Assembly (NCBI RefSeq): GCF_028606985.1
Contig: NZ_CP117416.1
Coordinates: forward strand, 2,642,001-2,706,000
Length of the DNA: 64,000 nt
Direction: 5' to 3'
Source of the DNA: Paenibacillus kyungheensis
GTDB lineage: Bacteria; Bacillota; Bacilli; Paenibacillales; Paenibacillaceae
Part shown: piece after piece, positions 8,252 through 17,539 of the stretch
Position numbering within the stretch: the first letter of the stretch is position 1
Layout: each line of letters begins with the position of its first letter
The notes under the pieces: generated by a model
Databases searched by the model: none
The model's input: only the letters and a program-made list of their open reading frames with translations
Told to the model about the DNA's origin: nothing
Translations under genes and position numbers: made by a program

Positions 8252-8911
8252 ATGAGCCGGGATCAAATTAAAAAGGATGTCTCCAAAAGTACTCGAAGAG
8301 GGATCATTCATCTGTTAAAAGAGCGAGGAGGAATGGATGTTGTAACACTCTCCTCTCACTTTTCGTTGTCAGGAATGGCGATTCGTCAACATTTGAATGC
8401 GCTCAAAGAAGAAGGGTTAGTCACTAATGTGGAAGAAGCTCGTCCGATGGGTCGACCCACTAAGCTATGGGTATTAACTCCAGCAGCTAATCGTTTTTTT
8501 CCAAATGGCTATTCAGACTTATCTGTCAGCTTGATTCATTCGATGAAAGAAGCGTTTGGTAATGAAGGGCTAGATAAGCTACTAGATATTCGAAATAAAA
8601 AGATGCAAGAACAATATCTTCAGCATCTTGGCGATACATCAGACATTCTAGAAAAGCTGGAAAAGCTTGCCGAGATTCGAACAATCGAAGGTTATATGGC
8701 TGAGGTGAAGATGCAGGATGATGGCAGTCTCCTATTGATTGAGAAGCATTGTCCAATCTGTGAAGCTGCTGCTGTATGTACAGGATTGTGCAAAAATGAG
8801 TTACATTTATTTCAAACGGTTCTAGGAAATAATGTTCATATTGAACGCAGTGAGTACATTTTAGCAGGAGGAAGAAACTGCATATACACCGTTAGACAAC
8901 ATAAGCCATAA
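8252..8911 (+). CDS. Winged-helix regulator with C-terminal cysteine cluster (SufR-like)
   Basis: The 219-residue protein starts at ATG 8252 behind AAAGGAG. Residues about 15-75 form a DeoR/ArsR-like winged helix (HFSLSGMAIRQHLNALKEEGLV). The C-terminal half carries clustered cysteines in CPICEAAAVCTGLCKNE and a later RNCIY, the layout of SufR-like regulators that sense iron-sulphur status through a bound cluster. SufR homologues repress suf operons, but no Fe-S assembly gene is near, so the target may be distant. Direct repeats over its own promoter suggest autoregulation. A terminator follows at once. Family assignment is fairly firm; Fe-S binding is inferred from the cysteines. Confidence 0.78.
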   Translation: MSRDQIKKDVSKSTRRGIIHLLKERGGMDVVTLSSHFSLSGMAIRQHLNALKEEGLVTNVEEARPMGRPTKLWVLTPAANRFFPNGYSDLSVSLIHSMKEAFGNEGLDKLLDIRNKKMQEQYLQHLGDTSDILEKLEKLAEIRTIEGYMAEVKMQDDGSLLLIEKHCPICEAAAVCTGLCKNELHLFQTVLGNNVHIERSEYILAGGRNCIYTVRQHKP

Positions 8912-8916
8912 CGAAA

Positions 8917-8946
8917 AGAGCAACCTCATTGGAGATTGCTCTTTTT
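8917..8946 (+). terminator. Intrinsic terminator after the SufR-like gene
   Basis: AAGAGCAA pairs with TTGCTCTT across a loop containing CCTCATTGGAG, followed by a T run. It begins six bases after the stop codon. Confidence 0.75.
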
Positions 8947-9080
8947 ATTACTGCATATCTTTTCTTTACATACTCGTCTTATGTCTTTTCTGCTCTTGCT
9001 ATCAACCTATTCCTTTTTCTTATACTCCATAAAAAAATGATTGTTGAACGTATGTACTGATAATATTATTTTTATTCATT

Positions 9081-9130
9081 AACAACGAGCAAAGCAGCCA
9101 TATTAAAATCAGACTGCTTTGCTCGTTGTT
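9081..9130 (-). terminator. 17-bp perfect hairpin in a 400-bp intergenic region
   Basis: AACAACGAGCAAAGCAG (9081-9097) is exactly complementary to 9114-9130 across a 16-nt loop. It lies 185 bp downstream of the minus-strand SDR gene and 170 bp beyond the SufR-like gene's terminator. On the minus strand it is followed by a mixed A/T stretch rather than a clean T run, so terminator function is only probable. The remainder of 8947-9314 is AT-rich and shows no gene. Confidence 0.45.
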
Positions 9131-9314
9131 ATAATACGTTATTTAATAATTGAGATACTATTTATTTAGATGTATACTTTTTATCTTTTAGACTATTCTC
9201 TAAAAAATCTGTTTAATCAAAATCAAATATGTTGATTCTTTTCTATCTGATGTTAAATAAATTCTTCTCTCTCTTTTAAGAATTACCTTATGCATTTTCA
9301 CGTTCATTTCCAAA

Positions 9315-10235
9315 TCACTTATCAAATTTGAAAGATATACCTGTTAAATCTTCAGAAACGTTCCAAAGTTTATTAGATATATTAGAGTCATACAGTTTCT
9401 CAATGATCGTATCATTTGTTGGATAGCCTTTTTTGCCACCTTTGCTATCAGGAGCGATATATTCTCCTCCTTTTATAGTGGATGATGTTGCGCTATACAA
9501 AGCAGGCAGTGCACCCATATGTGCTGGTTGACTTATCATACTTGAAATCATTCTGAGAAATATATTGGCTTGCTTTCCTGAACCAAAAGAGCCTAAATTG
9601 GTATGCGAAATTCCGGGATGACAAGCAACGCTCACTGAATTGATATGATTTGAACGAAATTTATTTTGTAATTCTTTTGCAAACAATAGATTTGCCAGTT
9701 TACTTTGACCATAGAACTTACGACTATATCCTTTAGAACCGTCTAAATTATCAAAATTAATATGAGCATCATGAGCAACTAAGCTACTCTGCGTTATCAC
9801 TCTCGAATTTGGCGTAGAAATTAAATGTGGCAACAATAATCCTGTTAATGCAAAGTGTCCTAAATGGTTCCCGCCAAATTGGGATTCAAAGCCGTCTTTC
9901 GTCAGATGAAAAGGAGGATACATAATACCTGCATTGTTAATAAGAATGGCTAAAGATTTATAATTGTTAAGAAAATTTGCTGCAAATGCTTTTACACTGG
10001 TCAAATCACTAAGATCGAGCTTCATAGCTTTGACATTTGCACTAACATAGGCAGCTTTTATTTTATTTACAGCGGCGGCTCCTTTTTCCATATTGCGAAC
10101 AGCAATAACAATTGTCGCCCTCTTTTGAGCTAATGCTAGCGCTGTTTCGAAACCGATCCCGCTATTCCCACCTGTGACGATGACCACTTTCCCAGACATA
10201 TCTGGAATATCATCTGTTGTCCAAATTTTACTCAT
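9315..10235 (-). CDS. Short-chain dehydrogenase/reductase (retinol dehydrogenase-like)
   Basis: The 306-residue SDR has the NAD(P)-binding TGGNSGIGFETA near residue 21, the structural NNAG motif (ILINNAGIMYPP), and the catalytic serine and YGQSK tetrad (tyrosine and lysine) around residues 150-185. Length and the FGGNHLGHFAL stretch match the retinol dehydrogenase/WW-oxidoreductase-like branch, which in bacteria has broad, mostly unknown carbonyl substrates. It is monocistronic and separated by 206 bp from a second SDR of a different branch. Cytosolic; substrate not predictable. Confidence 0.88.
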   Translation of the reverse strand: MSKIWTTDDIPDMSGKVVIVTGGNSGIGFETALALAQKRATIVIAVRNMEKGAAAVNKIKAAYVSANVKAMKLDLSDLTSVKAFAANFLNNYKSLAILINNAGIMYPPFHLTKDGFESQFGGNHLGHFALTGLLLPHLISTPNSRVITQSSLVAHDAHINFDNLDGSKGYSRKFYGQSKLANLLFAKELQNKFRSNHINSVSVACHPGISHTNLGSFGSGKQANIFLRMISSMISQPAHMGALPALYSATSSTIKGGEYIAPDSKGGKKGYPTNDTIIEKLYDSNISNKLWNVSEDLTGISFKFDK

Positions 10236-10441
10236 TTAAAAGAGGCTCCTCTCGCTGACTTGCACAATCTGATCTGATTGAATTTATAGCATCATAAACA
10301 TCATTATTTGAACAGTAGGGATATAGCTTTCTTAGGCATTCTGCCGTAGAGCTTAACTAGTTAGCTATCTATCTAAGTTCTGATAGAATACCTTTTTTTC
10401 TGATAAAGATGAAAATATTTTTCTTGCTCTAGCAGATTCTT

Positions 10442-11179
10442 TTAAGATCGCTGAGAAGTAGGCGTAACGATCATTTCTTTTACTGTCACAGATGATGGTT
10501 GTTCAATTGCGTATCGGATTGCTGCTGCAATATCTTCTCCTTGTAGAGGGGTTAAGTTAGCAAATTCAGACTCTAACGAAAACACATCTTGGTCTGTTAT
10601 CGTGTGCGTTAACTCAGTAGCTACATTACCGGGAGAAATGATCGTTGTACGAATATTTTGATCAGGTCGCAACTCTTTTCGTAAGCCTTCTGTAATAGCA
10701 CGAACTGCAAATTTTGTACCGGAGTATACTGCGGTGCTTGGATAAATTTCATGACCTGCCACTGAAGCAACGTTGATAATATGCCCTTCATTTCGTTCTT
10801 CCATATGTGGAAAGACAGCAGCGATTCCGTATAAGACACCTTTAATATTCACGTCAATCATTCGATCCCACTCTTCTACTTTCCGGTTTCTTATAAAAGA
10901 AACTTGTGCGATACCAGCATTATTAATCAAAATATCGATTTTACCGTAAGTTTCAAGGGTAGTTTGTGCAAGTGATTCCATATCTGCTTGAGAGGTTACG
11001 TCTGTAACTCGATACTCTGCCTGTCCCCCAGCGGCTTCAATTTCTTTTTTTAGTTGAATTAATCGGTCTTCCCGGCGTGCTGCAAGCATAACTTTTATTC
11101 CGTTACTCGCTAGTTCTCTTGCTGTTGCTTCCCCAATTCCACTACTTGCACCTGTTATAATAGCCACTTTGCTTTCCAT
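10442..11179 (-). CDS. SDR family oxidoreductase, target of adjacent TetR
   Basis: The 245-residue classical SDR starts at ATG 11179 behind AGGAGG; a longer reading to 11257 has no ribosome binding site. It shows TGASSGIG, NNAG (ILINNAGIA) and the YSGTK active site (AVYSGTKFAVRAI). The sequence resembles YdfG-like serine/3-hydroxy acid or general carbonyl reductases. It is divergent from a TetR regulator across a 190-bp gap rich in GTTAAC palindromes, so it is probably induced when that regulator binds its ligand. Confidence 0.88.
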   Translation of the reverse strand: MESKVAIITGASSGIGEATARELASNGIKVMLAARREDRLIQLKKEIEAAGGQAEYRVTDVTSQADMESLAQTTLETYGKIDILINNAGIAQVSFIRNRKVEEWDRMIDVNIKGVLYGIAAVFPHMEERNEGHIINVASVAGHEIYPSTAVYSGTKFAVRAITEGLRKELRPDQNIRTTIISPGNVATELTHTITDQDVFSLESEFANLTPLQGEDIAAAIRYAIEQPSSVTVKEMIVTPTSQRS

Positions 11180-11247
11180 ATTTCGTACCTCCTGAGTTTT
11201 GTTTGATTTTATTTTTTTGAATAACACACTCAAATATGAAGAGTGTT

Positions 11248-11307
11248 TTGTTAACAAAGATTATATTATCATACCAAGTTAACTAAATCAACAAAAATAG
11301 TTAACTT
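11248..11307. promoter_or_regulatory. Three GTTAAC palindromes, putative TetR operators
   Basis: TTTGTTAACAAA (11248-11259), AAGTTAACTA (11276-11285) and TAGTTAACTT (11298-11307) share the same core in the divergent SDR/TetR promoter. The second and third are mutual inverted copies, forming a larger dyad. This is a typical TetR operator arrangement; binding is inferred. Confidence 0.55.
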
Positions 11308-11370
11308 TGTTTTTGTAGTAATTCAAATGCATATTCTGATATAATATAGGCTAGCTAAGGGGGAGGAATT

Positions 11371-12027
11371 ATGGACGAAGATCAACGTGATAAGACAAGT
11401 AAAGAAATGATATATCGACTTGTTACGCGTACTCGTAAAGATAGCCTTATTTCGATGCGAGCTGAAGATATGGCTAAATTTATGGATGTAAGCAAAGTAA
11501 CAATGTATAAATATTTTTCTTCCAAAGAGGAAATATTATCCCTGGTTATCTCAAACTACACAGATTATATCCGTAATATGGATATATCTTCTGCTGATGA
11601 GAATAAGGCGATCCTAGAACGCTATCAAAAGTCATTTGAGCAATCTTTAATGATTAATTACTATTTTCCAGAACATTTTTTCAATGATTTTAAAACGTAT
11701 AATCCGCGGTTGTATGAAGAAATTGTTGATGCACAGCAATTTCGTTTTAAACAGTTAGATGAACTGTATCGTTTGGGAGCGGAACAAGGGATTTTTTATC
11801 CTGTAAATTCTGCAATTTTTATATTGGATGATGAACTGATCTTGCGCCGAATACTTGATCCATCGTTTCTTGTTCAACATGGGTTACCTTTAGAGCAGAC
11901 ACTGCTTGATTACTACCAGATGCAAAAGAGGAAATTAATTTGTGAAAAGCATGTAAACACAATGGATGATTCACCGATCGAAGAGCTAATACGTTCTTTT
12001 GTAGCTAAAAATTCGAGGAATTTATAA
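11371..12027 (+). CDS. TetR/AcrR family transcriptional regulator
   Basis: The 218-residue protein starts at ATG 11371 after GGGGGAGG. The N-terminal helix-turn-helix is recognisable in MRAEDMAKFMDVSKVTMYKYFSSKEEIL (residues about 29-56); the C-terminal ligand domain matches no family I know. It is divergent from the SDR at 10442-11179, with three GTTAAC palindromes in the shared promoter, so it most likely represses that SDR and itself. Effector unknown. Confidence 0.88.
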   Translation: MDEDQRDKTSKEMIYRLVTRTRKDSLISMRAEDMAKFMDVSKVTMYKYFSSKEEILSLVISNYTDYIRNMDISSADENKAILERYQKSFEQSLMINYYFPEHFFNDFKTYNPRLYEEIVDAQQFRFKQLDELYRLGAEQGIFYPVNSAIFILDDELILRRILDPSFLVQHGLPLEQTLLDYYQMQKRKLICEKHVNTMDDSPIEELIRSFVAKNSRNL

Positions 12028-12220
12028 GATATAACGAACCACAATAGCCTATCATGAAGATTGAAGGCTTCTACGACTTGGTAATACCGATAGACGATGA
12101 ATAAAGGATACTTGATTTTCTGGACAGTTTAGTATGAGAATCCATATTATGAAGATCAGGAATATCAGTAGCATTGTTCATCTTTGAAAAGCTTTATTTT
12201 TAAAAGCAATCGAGTATAAA

Positions 12221-12256
12221 AAAAAGGTGCTACACGTCATGTGCAGCACCTTTTTT
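12221..12256 (-). terminator. Terminator of the large SLH gene
   Basis: The stem AAGGTGCT/AGCACCTT is flanked by A and T runs, directly after the SLH gene stop. Being symmetrical, it may also stop transcripts coming from the TetR gene. The rest of 12028-12220 shows no gene. Confidence 0.75.
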
Positions 12257-15200
12257 CATTTGTTCAATAATCTATAAATCACCACAGCAGTTTCTTCTTT
12301 GGTAATCTTCTGCTTAGGCTTGAATTGACCATTCTCATACCCAATAAAGAGTTCTCCGCCTAATGTATTGATCGCTGTTTTTGCCCATGAAGGGATCTTA
12401 GTGTTATCAGTAAACTGATATACAGCATTTCCTTGTTGCTTTATAACACTTTGCAAAATTGTAGCTGCTTCTGCTCTTGTTATGATTCGATCCGGTTTAA
12501 AAGTTCCGTCTGGATAACCTGAAATGTAGTTCATTTCAGTTGCTTTCACTATATTTGCGGTATACCATTTTTCACTTATATCACTAAATGGATGATCATT
12601 AAATGTATTGGATGTTGGCAGAGAAGCAGTTGTAACTTCAAGCTGTTCATTTCTGGCGCGAAGTAACATACTTACAAATTCTGCTCTTGTAATACCTGCT
12701 GTAGGGTTGAACTTACCTGATTGATCACCATTTACAATACCGCGGTCAGCTAGATCATTGATAGCACTCTCTGAATACCGTGACTTCACATCAATAAATC
12801 GATTAGCTAGATCATTATCGTTAGCAATGGGGCGCACAGATAATGTATTATGATCCTCTTCTATTTTATCAGGATTATGCTGGTCTATCGTCACTGCCGG
12901 GTTCAAAATCGTCGAAGGCACATTCCCAACTGGTTTGTCTTTTGTTTTAAACGTTATAATTTGCACTTCCGATCGAATCCCAGATGAATTTTCAGTCCAT
13001 ACCTTTATGGTATATCGATGTGCATCTGACAAATTGTTAAGTTCAAGTGTTGGCGATGATGATCGCTGAAGTTCATTTTTATCATCTGCAAAAACAAATA
13101 GATCTAGATCACTTCCATTTAACGCATGTACAGTTGCCGAAGATGTAGTGATATCTGTTGTATCTAGTTGGAACTCTGAAAAAGGATTCGTTTCAAATGA
13201 TAACTTATACAAATCTCCCATAATTCCAGATGAATTCACCGCACGAATTCCAAAATCATTATATGTTGTACTACTTGATAAATGATCTATACGTACCTTA
13301 TTGTCTTCGGTAGTGTGAATCAGCTGATTACCATCGTACACAAGATAAGATGTTGCCCCTTTAAAAGACTCCCACCCGATCGTAGCAGAATCAGACTGTA
13401 GATCTAAAATATTGAGTACATTAGTTTGAGACGGAATAGGTGCTCCTTGATATTGTATCCATAAGCGCTCAGGGCTTTCGCCATTTTTGCCTACAGCCGC
13501 AATACCAAAAGAAGATAAAATGCCAGCACCCGGGCTAGACAAGTTTACATGTAATTCACTGGTTGTTTGGATCAATTTTCCATGTGTATCATAAATACGA
13601 TAATACAGAGCACCTTCAGAAGGTGAAAATGCTAATTGAAGATCAACATTTGTATTGGAATGTACGTGTCCCGATTTAGGAGCAAGCGGTATAGTCTGAA
13701 ATTGAAGAGATTGTACAGCAGACTTTCCACTTTCATTGACAGCATACACATGTACCGAATATATCTCACCAGCGGTTAGACCGTTTAAATCAATCGTTGA
13801 AGTTGAACTGATATATTCTTTTCCATTGATTGTCGCTATATAGCTAGAAGCTCCCTTTACAGGGCTAAACTTTAGTTGTGCAGAAGTATAAGCAATATCT
13901 TGTATGCGCAAATCTTGATGAATAGATTCAGGCAAAGTGATAAAAGTCGTATCCGCAGCTTCCCCTGTACCAAAATCGTTAAAAGGAACAACAGAAACTA
14001 CATGTACACTACCTGCATTCAGTCCAGAAAATTCATAACCTGGATGCTCTGTTGTTACTGTTTTGATACCGTCTAGATAGATATCATAACCTGTAGCTCC
14101 TCGTACATCTCTCCAGACATAAGACGCAGAGTCTATAGTTACATTTTTCTTTATTAACTCCGTGGCGACAGGTAATGTCGATAATGAGATATTTTTAAAA
14201 TTACTTTGTCCAGATGCATTAGTTACAGCAATAGCATAATTATAATGTGTACCTGACATAAGATTATGATCAGCAAAAAGAACATTTGAACTAGGATAAG
14301 CTACATGGTATTCGTTATAAGTATTATCTGTAACTGTTGTATACGTTTCTTTGGTAACAGTAACGATATGCTCATCATTGCGTTTGACATCATAATAAAC
14401 ATCTCCTGTTACGCTGTCCCATGATAGCTGTGCAAAATTAGTTCCAACTCCTGTTATATGTAGACCAGCAAGCGAAGGTATTGTCAAAAATGTATAGCGA
14501 CTCTCCAGACTTTGACCGGATGCATTGACGGCATGAATACTCAATGTATAGCTATGGTTAGGAGAAAGTTGTTCGAATATATGACTTGTATTCATACTTC
14601 CGTTTGAAATGATTACTCCATTTTGATCAGCAAGTTCATACAAATAATGCGTAGCAGATGGAACAGATTCTAGCTGTACACGCATAGAAGTCTCAGATAG
14701 TGCATAGACTCCTTCTACTCTAGTAACGGCAGGAATTGTTGTATAACTGTAGCTTATAGATTCTCCTCTACCTGATACATTAATAGGTGTGATGGCATAA
14801 GTATATTTAGTGCCTGGCGTTAGATCGGTATCTATAAATGAGTTGCTACCAGCAGGTATATTTAATATATTTCCTGTTTGCTGGTTAATCACTTCATAAG
14901 ATTCATCTGTTCTAGACGGTAATATCCCTTGAATACTGCCTGATGAAGAAGAACTTAACTGAATATCATCATGGACAAGTTTTTCTGGTAAAGCTTTAAT
15001 CTTAATTTCTTTGGAGCGTCCATATGACTCATTGCCCGCTGAATCTAGTGCAAGCACATGAATATACCAGATTCCCTGTTTTTCAGATGGTAATGTAAGA
15101 GAAAAGTTCTCGTTACCTTCGATCCACTGCGCATTGATATCTGGACGAGTGCTCTGTTGATTTACAATATAACGAACAGATTGTAATGATCGATCAGCAG

Positions 15201-17034
15201 TCAGAATATCTACATCCACCTGATTAGCTTGCCAATCGGAGCCATCTGGTGTAAATGAAATTGTCGGCCCTTCTTTGTCAATATTCGCAACTGTGATTGT
15301 TTTCGAAGAGGAATTACCTATCCAGTCATACGTAGTAAATGTATAATCTCCATTCTCTGTCACATCATATGTAGTGACTCCTGTTGCTACACTATGACCA
15401 TTAGGAAGGGTTGTCTTTGTAATCCAAGTGTCCGGATCATTAGCAGATACATAAATCGTATTTCCATAACGATTCAATTGATTGGATGCAAGCGATAGAT
15501 TCAATTCTGGTTGGCTATTATCTTGTAAAGTGATCGTTTGTGTTGGGCCGATATTATCATTTCCATCAACTGCTGCTACATGAATAAATGGAGCAGTGAC
15601 ATTAGGGTTTATCGTCATACGAGTATCAGAAGTAGTTATAGATCCAGATGTGATTACTGTATTAGGATTATTATCCGGAGTTACAATGTATCCTGCGATG
15701 CCAGAAGTGACTTTCACTTGAGTAGGATCTTGAACTGAACCTAACGAGCCATCTCTTAATTGACCTTGAATAGTGTATGTATAGTCTGATCCATTATCTA
15801 TTGGAGCTGCCCATGTTAGAACGACATTTTTATGTGAAGGAGCAAATGTGTAGTTCAGACTTTCAACTTTGTTAGGTTTCTCCATATCTACAGCAGCATT
15901 ATCGTTATAATTTGAATCGTAACCAGCATAGATTTGTTGACCATTTCGGTAAATAATTGCTTTTTGTGCATAACCGATTTTGAACTCATCCAACTGCATA
16001 ATACCGTTGGTAGATGAAGTAAAGCTAAGATTTGCTCCGTATTTACCGAGGTCAAACTGTGTCGTATCTGCCGGAATATCAAGGCTACGACTGTAAGTTG
16101 TCCAATCTGGATGATACCCTATATCAGCCATCCCAGTACCAAAATCTCCATACGGAAAAGTAACCAACGAGTCTCCCGGCTGAAATGTATATTCTCCATT
16201 GCTAGTCATACCTGATGCTCCTATCGTTGTATACCAGAACGAAGAATTCGAAGAGTCTAGCACTAGTGACTGAGTTGCAGCTTGATATTTATAATAAGCA
16301 ACTGCCCAGTGCCAATCGGTATTGGCAGAACTAAGTATCGTTAGAAATTTTCCATCAGGCCAATTGGGAGTCCCTCCATCCACATATACAGGAATGATTT
16401 GAGGCGTATTTGCTGGCTTGCCCGGAACAATAGAGGTGGTATTTCTAAAGCGGACAATCTTTCCACTATCATCTGTTAATTGGAGCCCTTTTTTACCGCG
16501 AATATCACTAAATTGAACAGCGCTTTGATTGGTTGATCCAGATAAAGAACGCATATCATATTGAGCTTGAAGTCGTGCTCCTTGTTGCAGACTTGCTATA
16601 GAAGTTCGAGCCAAGCTTGTATCGCTAGATGTACTAGGATATCCATATGCATTACCTTTACGGTTAGTGATCGTATCTGCAATTTGTAATGAAGTACCTT
16701 TATCTGTAGAGACATAGGATTGATTGCCCTGGTTACCGCTACCACCGTAATAGGTAGAAAATTGGTTGGATTCAAAGTTAGTTTTATACAGCACCTCACT
16801 ATCTGGCATAATTACAGAAAAATTTAATGAAACCGAGTTAGTGCTGGCTTTTGCAGATGTGATATCGGCTGTCACGTTTGCAGCATGAACACTTGGGATT
16901 GGTCCGAATACAGATGTTAAAATAAGAATACTTAACGAAGTTTGAAGTAGTTTACGATTAAATACTAAGCGATGGAATTCATTATAAATAGTTGGTATTG
17001 CTTCCTGATCAATAATTTTTTTAGAATTTTTCAT
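12256..17034 (-). CDS. Giant SLH-anchored surface protein with fibronectin III-like repeats
   Basis: About 1592 residues, starting at ATG 17034 after AAAGGAGC. A signal peptide ends near VHAA. The N-terminal part (residues about 55-380) resembles a jelly-roll surface domain. The middle holds a run of roughly ten fibronectin-III-like or Ig-like modules, each with patterns such as LSWDSVTGDVYYDVKRN and YNYAIAVTNASGQSN. The C-terminal 200 residues carry three SLH domains (GITRAEFVSMLLRA, GYPDGTFKPDRIITRAEAA, GYENGQFKPKQKITKEE) that tether proteins to secondary cell-wall polymer. No catalytic domain is recognised. Likely adhesive or structural at the cell surface. Transcribed alone, with a terminator-like hairpin in its leader. 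Confidence 0.85.
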   Translation of the reverse strand: MKNSKKIIDQEAIPTIYNEFHRLVFNRKLLQTSLSILILTSVFGPIPSVHAANVTADITSAKASTNSVSLNFSVIMPDSEVLYKTNFESNQFSTYYGGSGNQGNQSYVSTDKGTSLQIADTITNRKGNAYGYPSTSSDTSLARTSIASLQQGARLQAQYDMRSLSGSTNQSAVQFSDIRGKKGLQLTDDSGKIVRFRNTTSIVPGKPANTPQIIPVYVDGGTPNWPDGKFLTILSSANTDWHWAVAYYKYQAATQSLVLDSSNSSFWYTTIGASGMTSNGEYTFQPGDSLVTFPYGDFGTGMADIGYHPDWTTYSRSLDIPADTTQFDLGKYGANLSFTSSTNGIMQLDEFKIGYAQKAIIYRNGQQIYAGYDSNYNDNAAVDMEKPNKVESLNYTFAPSHKNVVLTWAAPIDNGSDYTYTIQGQLRDGSLGSVQDPTQVKVTSGIAGYIVTPDNNPNTVITSGSITTSDTRMTINPNVTAPFIHVAAVDGNDNIGPTQTITLQDNSQPELNLSLASNQLNRYGNTIYVSANDPDTWITKTTLPNGHSVATGVTTYDVTENGDYTFTTYDWIGNSSSKTITVANIDKEGPTISFTPDGSDWQANQVDVDILTADRSLQSVRYIVNQQSTRPDINAQWIEGNENFSLTLPSEKQGIWYIHVLALDSAGNESYGRSKEIKIKALPEKLVHDDIQLSSSSSGSIQGILPSRTDESYEVINQQTGNILNIPAGSNSFIDTDLTPGTKYTYAITPINVSGRGESISYSYTTIPAVTRVEGVYALSETSMRVQLESVPSATHYLYELADQNGVIISNGSMNTSHIFEQLSPNHSYTLSIHAVNASGQSLESRYTFLTIPSLAGLHITGVGTNFAQLSWDSVTGDVYYDVKRNDEHIVTVTKETYTTVTDNTYNEYHVAYPSSNVLFADHNLMSGTHYNYAIAVTNASGQSNFKNISLSTLPVATELIKKNVTIDSASYVWRDVRGATGYDIYLDGIKTVTTEHPGYEFSGLNAGSVHVVSVVPFNDFGTGEAADTTFITLPESIHQDLRIQDIAYTSAQLKFSPVKGASSYIATINGKEYISSTSTIDLNGLTAGEIYSVHVYAVNESGKSAVQSLQFQTIPLAPKSGHVHSNTNVDLQLAFSPSEGALYYRIYDTHGKLIQTTSELHVNLSSPGAGILSSFGIAAVGKNGESPERLWIQYQGAPIPSQTNVLNILDLQSDSATIGWESFKGATSYLVYDGNQLIHTTEDNKVRIDHLSSSTTYNDFGIRAVNSSGIMGDLYKLSFETNPFSEFQLDTTDITTSSATVHALNGSDLDLFVFADDKNELQRSSSPTLELNNLSDAHRYTIKVWTENSSGIRSEVQIITFKTKDKPVGNVPSTILNPAVTIDQHNPDKIEEDHNTLSVRPIANDNDLANRFIDVKSRYSESAINDLADRGIVNGDQSGKFNPTAGITRAEFVSMLLRARNEQLEVTTASLPTSNTFNDHPFSDISEKWYTANIVKATEMNYISGYPDGTFKPDRIITRAEAATILQSVIKQQGNAVYQFTDNTKIPSWAKTAINTLGGELFIGYENGQFKPKQKITKEETAVVIYRLLNK

Positions 17035-17068
17035 AATATATGCTCCTTTATAAAACAAAAAAAAGCAC

Positions 17069-17160
17069 CTCGCCGCAGATACAGAGTATCTACAAGCGAG
17101 GTGCTTCCTCGTAAGTTCATTTAATTGAGTATATCATAACTGCATTTTGAAGAAAAAGCA
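17069..17160 (-). promoter_or_regulatory. Leader hairpin with T run before the SLH gene, plus promoter
   Basis: On the minus strand a possible promoter (TTTGCT, 18 bp, TATGAT near 17134-17160) leads within about 25 nt into an 11-bp perfect stem (17073-17083 with 17096-17106) with a second inner stem (TAGATAC/GTATCT), followed by eight T residues and then the AAAGGAGC ribosome binding site. No minus-strand gene lies upstream, so this is not a terminator for another gene. It may be an attenuator or an mRNA-stabilising 5' stem. Confidence 0.6.
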
Positions 17161-17539
17161 AAGAGAATTCGCAAATATATAGATAAGTTAACTTGATGTT
17201 ATTCATTTTATAAAAATAATTTACTCAAGCAACTTTTTTATAAATTTTGTATGGTTACGAAAACGTTGAGTAGCAGACAATTATCATGCTCTTTTTATTA
17301 CGCTTAATACGTTGATAAATTTCTTCAATACCGCTTATGAACATAGATTATATTGATATCTGCGATCAGTGTATATCACTCTTTCTGCAATCCATATTAA
17401 CAATCTTTTTATTTATTATTCCTACTCTTTTAATAAACTTCTTATCAATACCAAAAAAATATAAAGTTGAGTTACTTGACTTTGTATTAAACTTGCCTTA
17501 TATTTATCCATGTAAGTAATTTGCAATGGAGGTTTGAAC
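17161..17539. other. Intergenic region between divergent SLH and SDR genes
   Basis: AT-rich, with an AAGTTAACTT palindrome at 17185-17194. A 60-codon open frame at 17337-17519 lacks a ribosome binding site and is not considered a gene. The promoter of the SDR at 17540 must lie here but is not obvious. Confidence 0.45.

Noticed and set aside
17337-17519. A 60-codon hydrophobic open frame on the plus strand
   Set aside because: No ribosome binding site, low-complexity AT-rich codons and no recognisable domain; it lies in the promoter region of the SDR at 17540.
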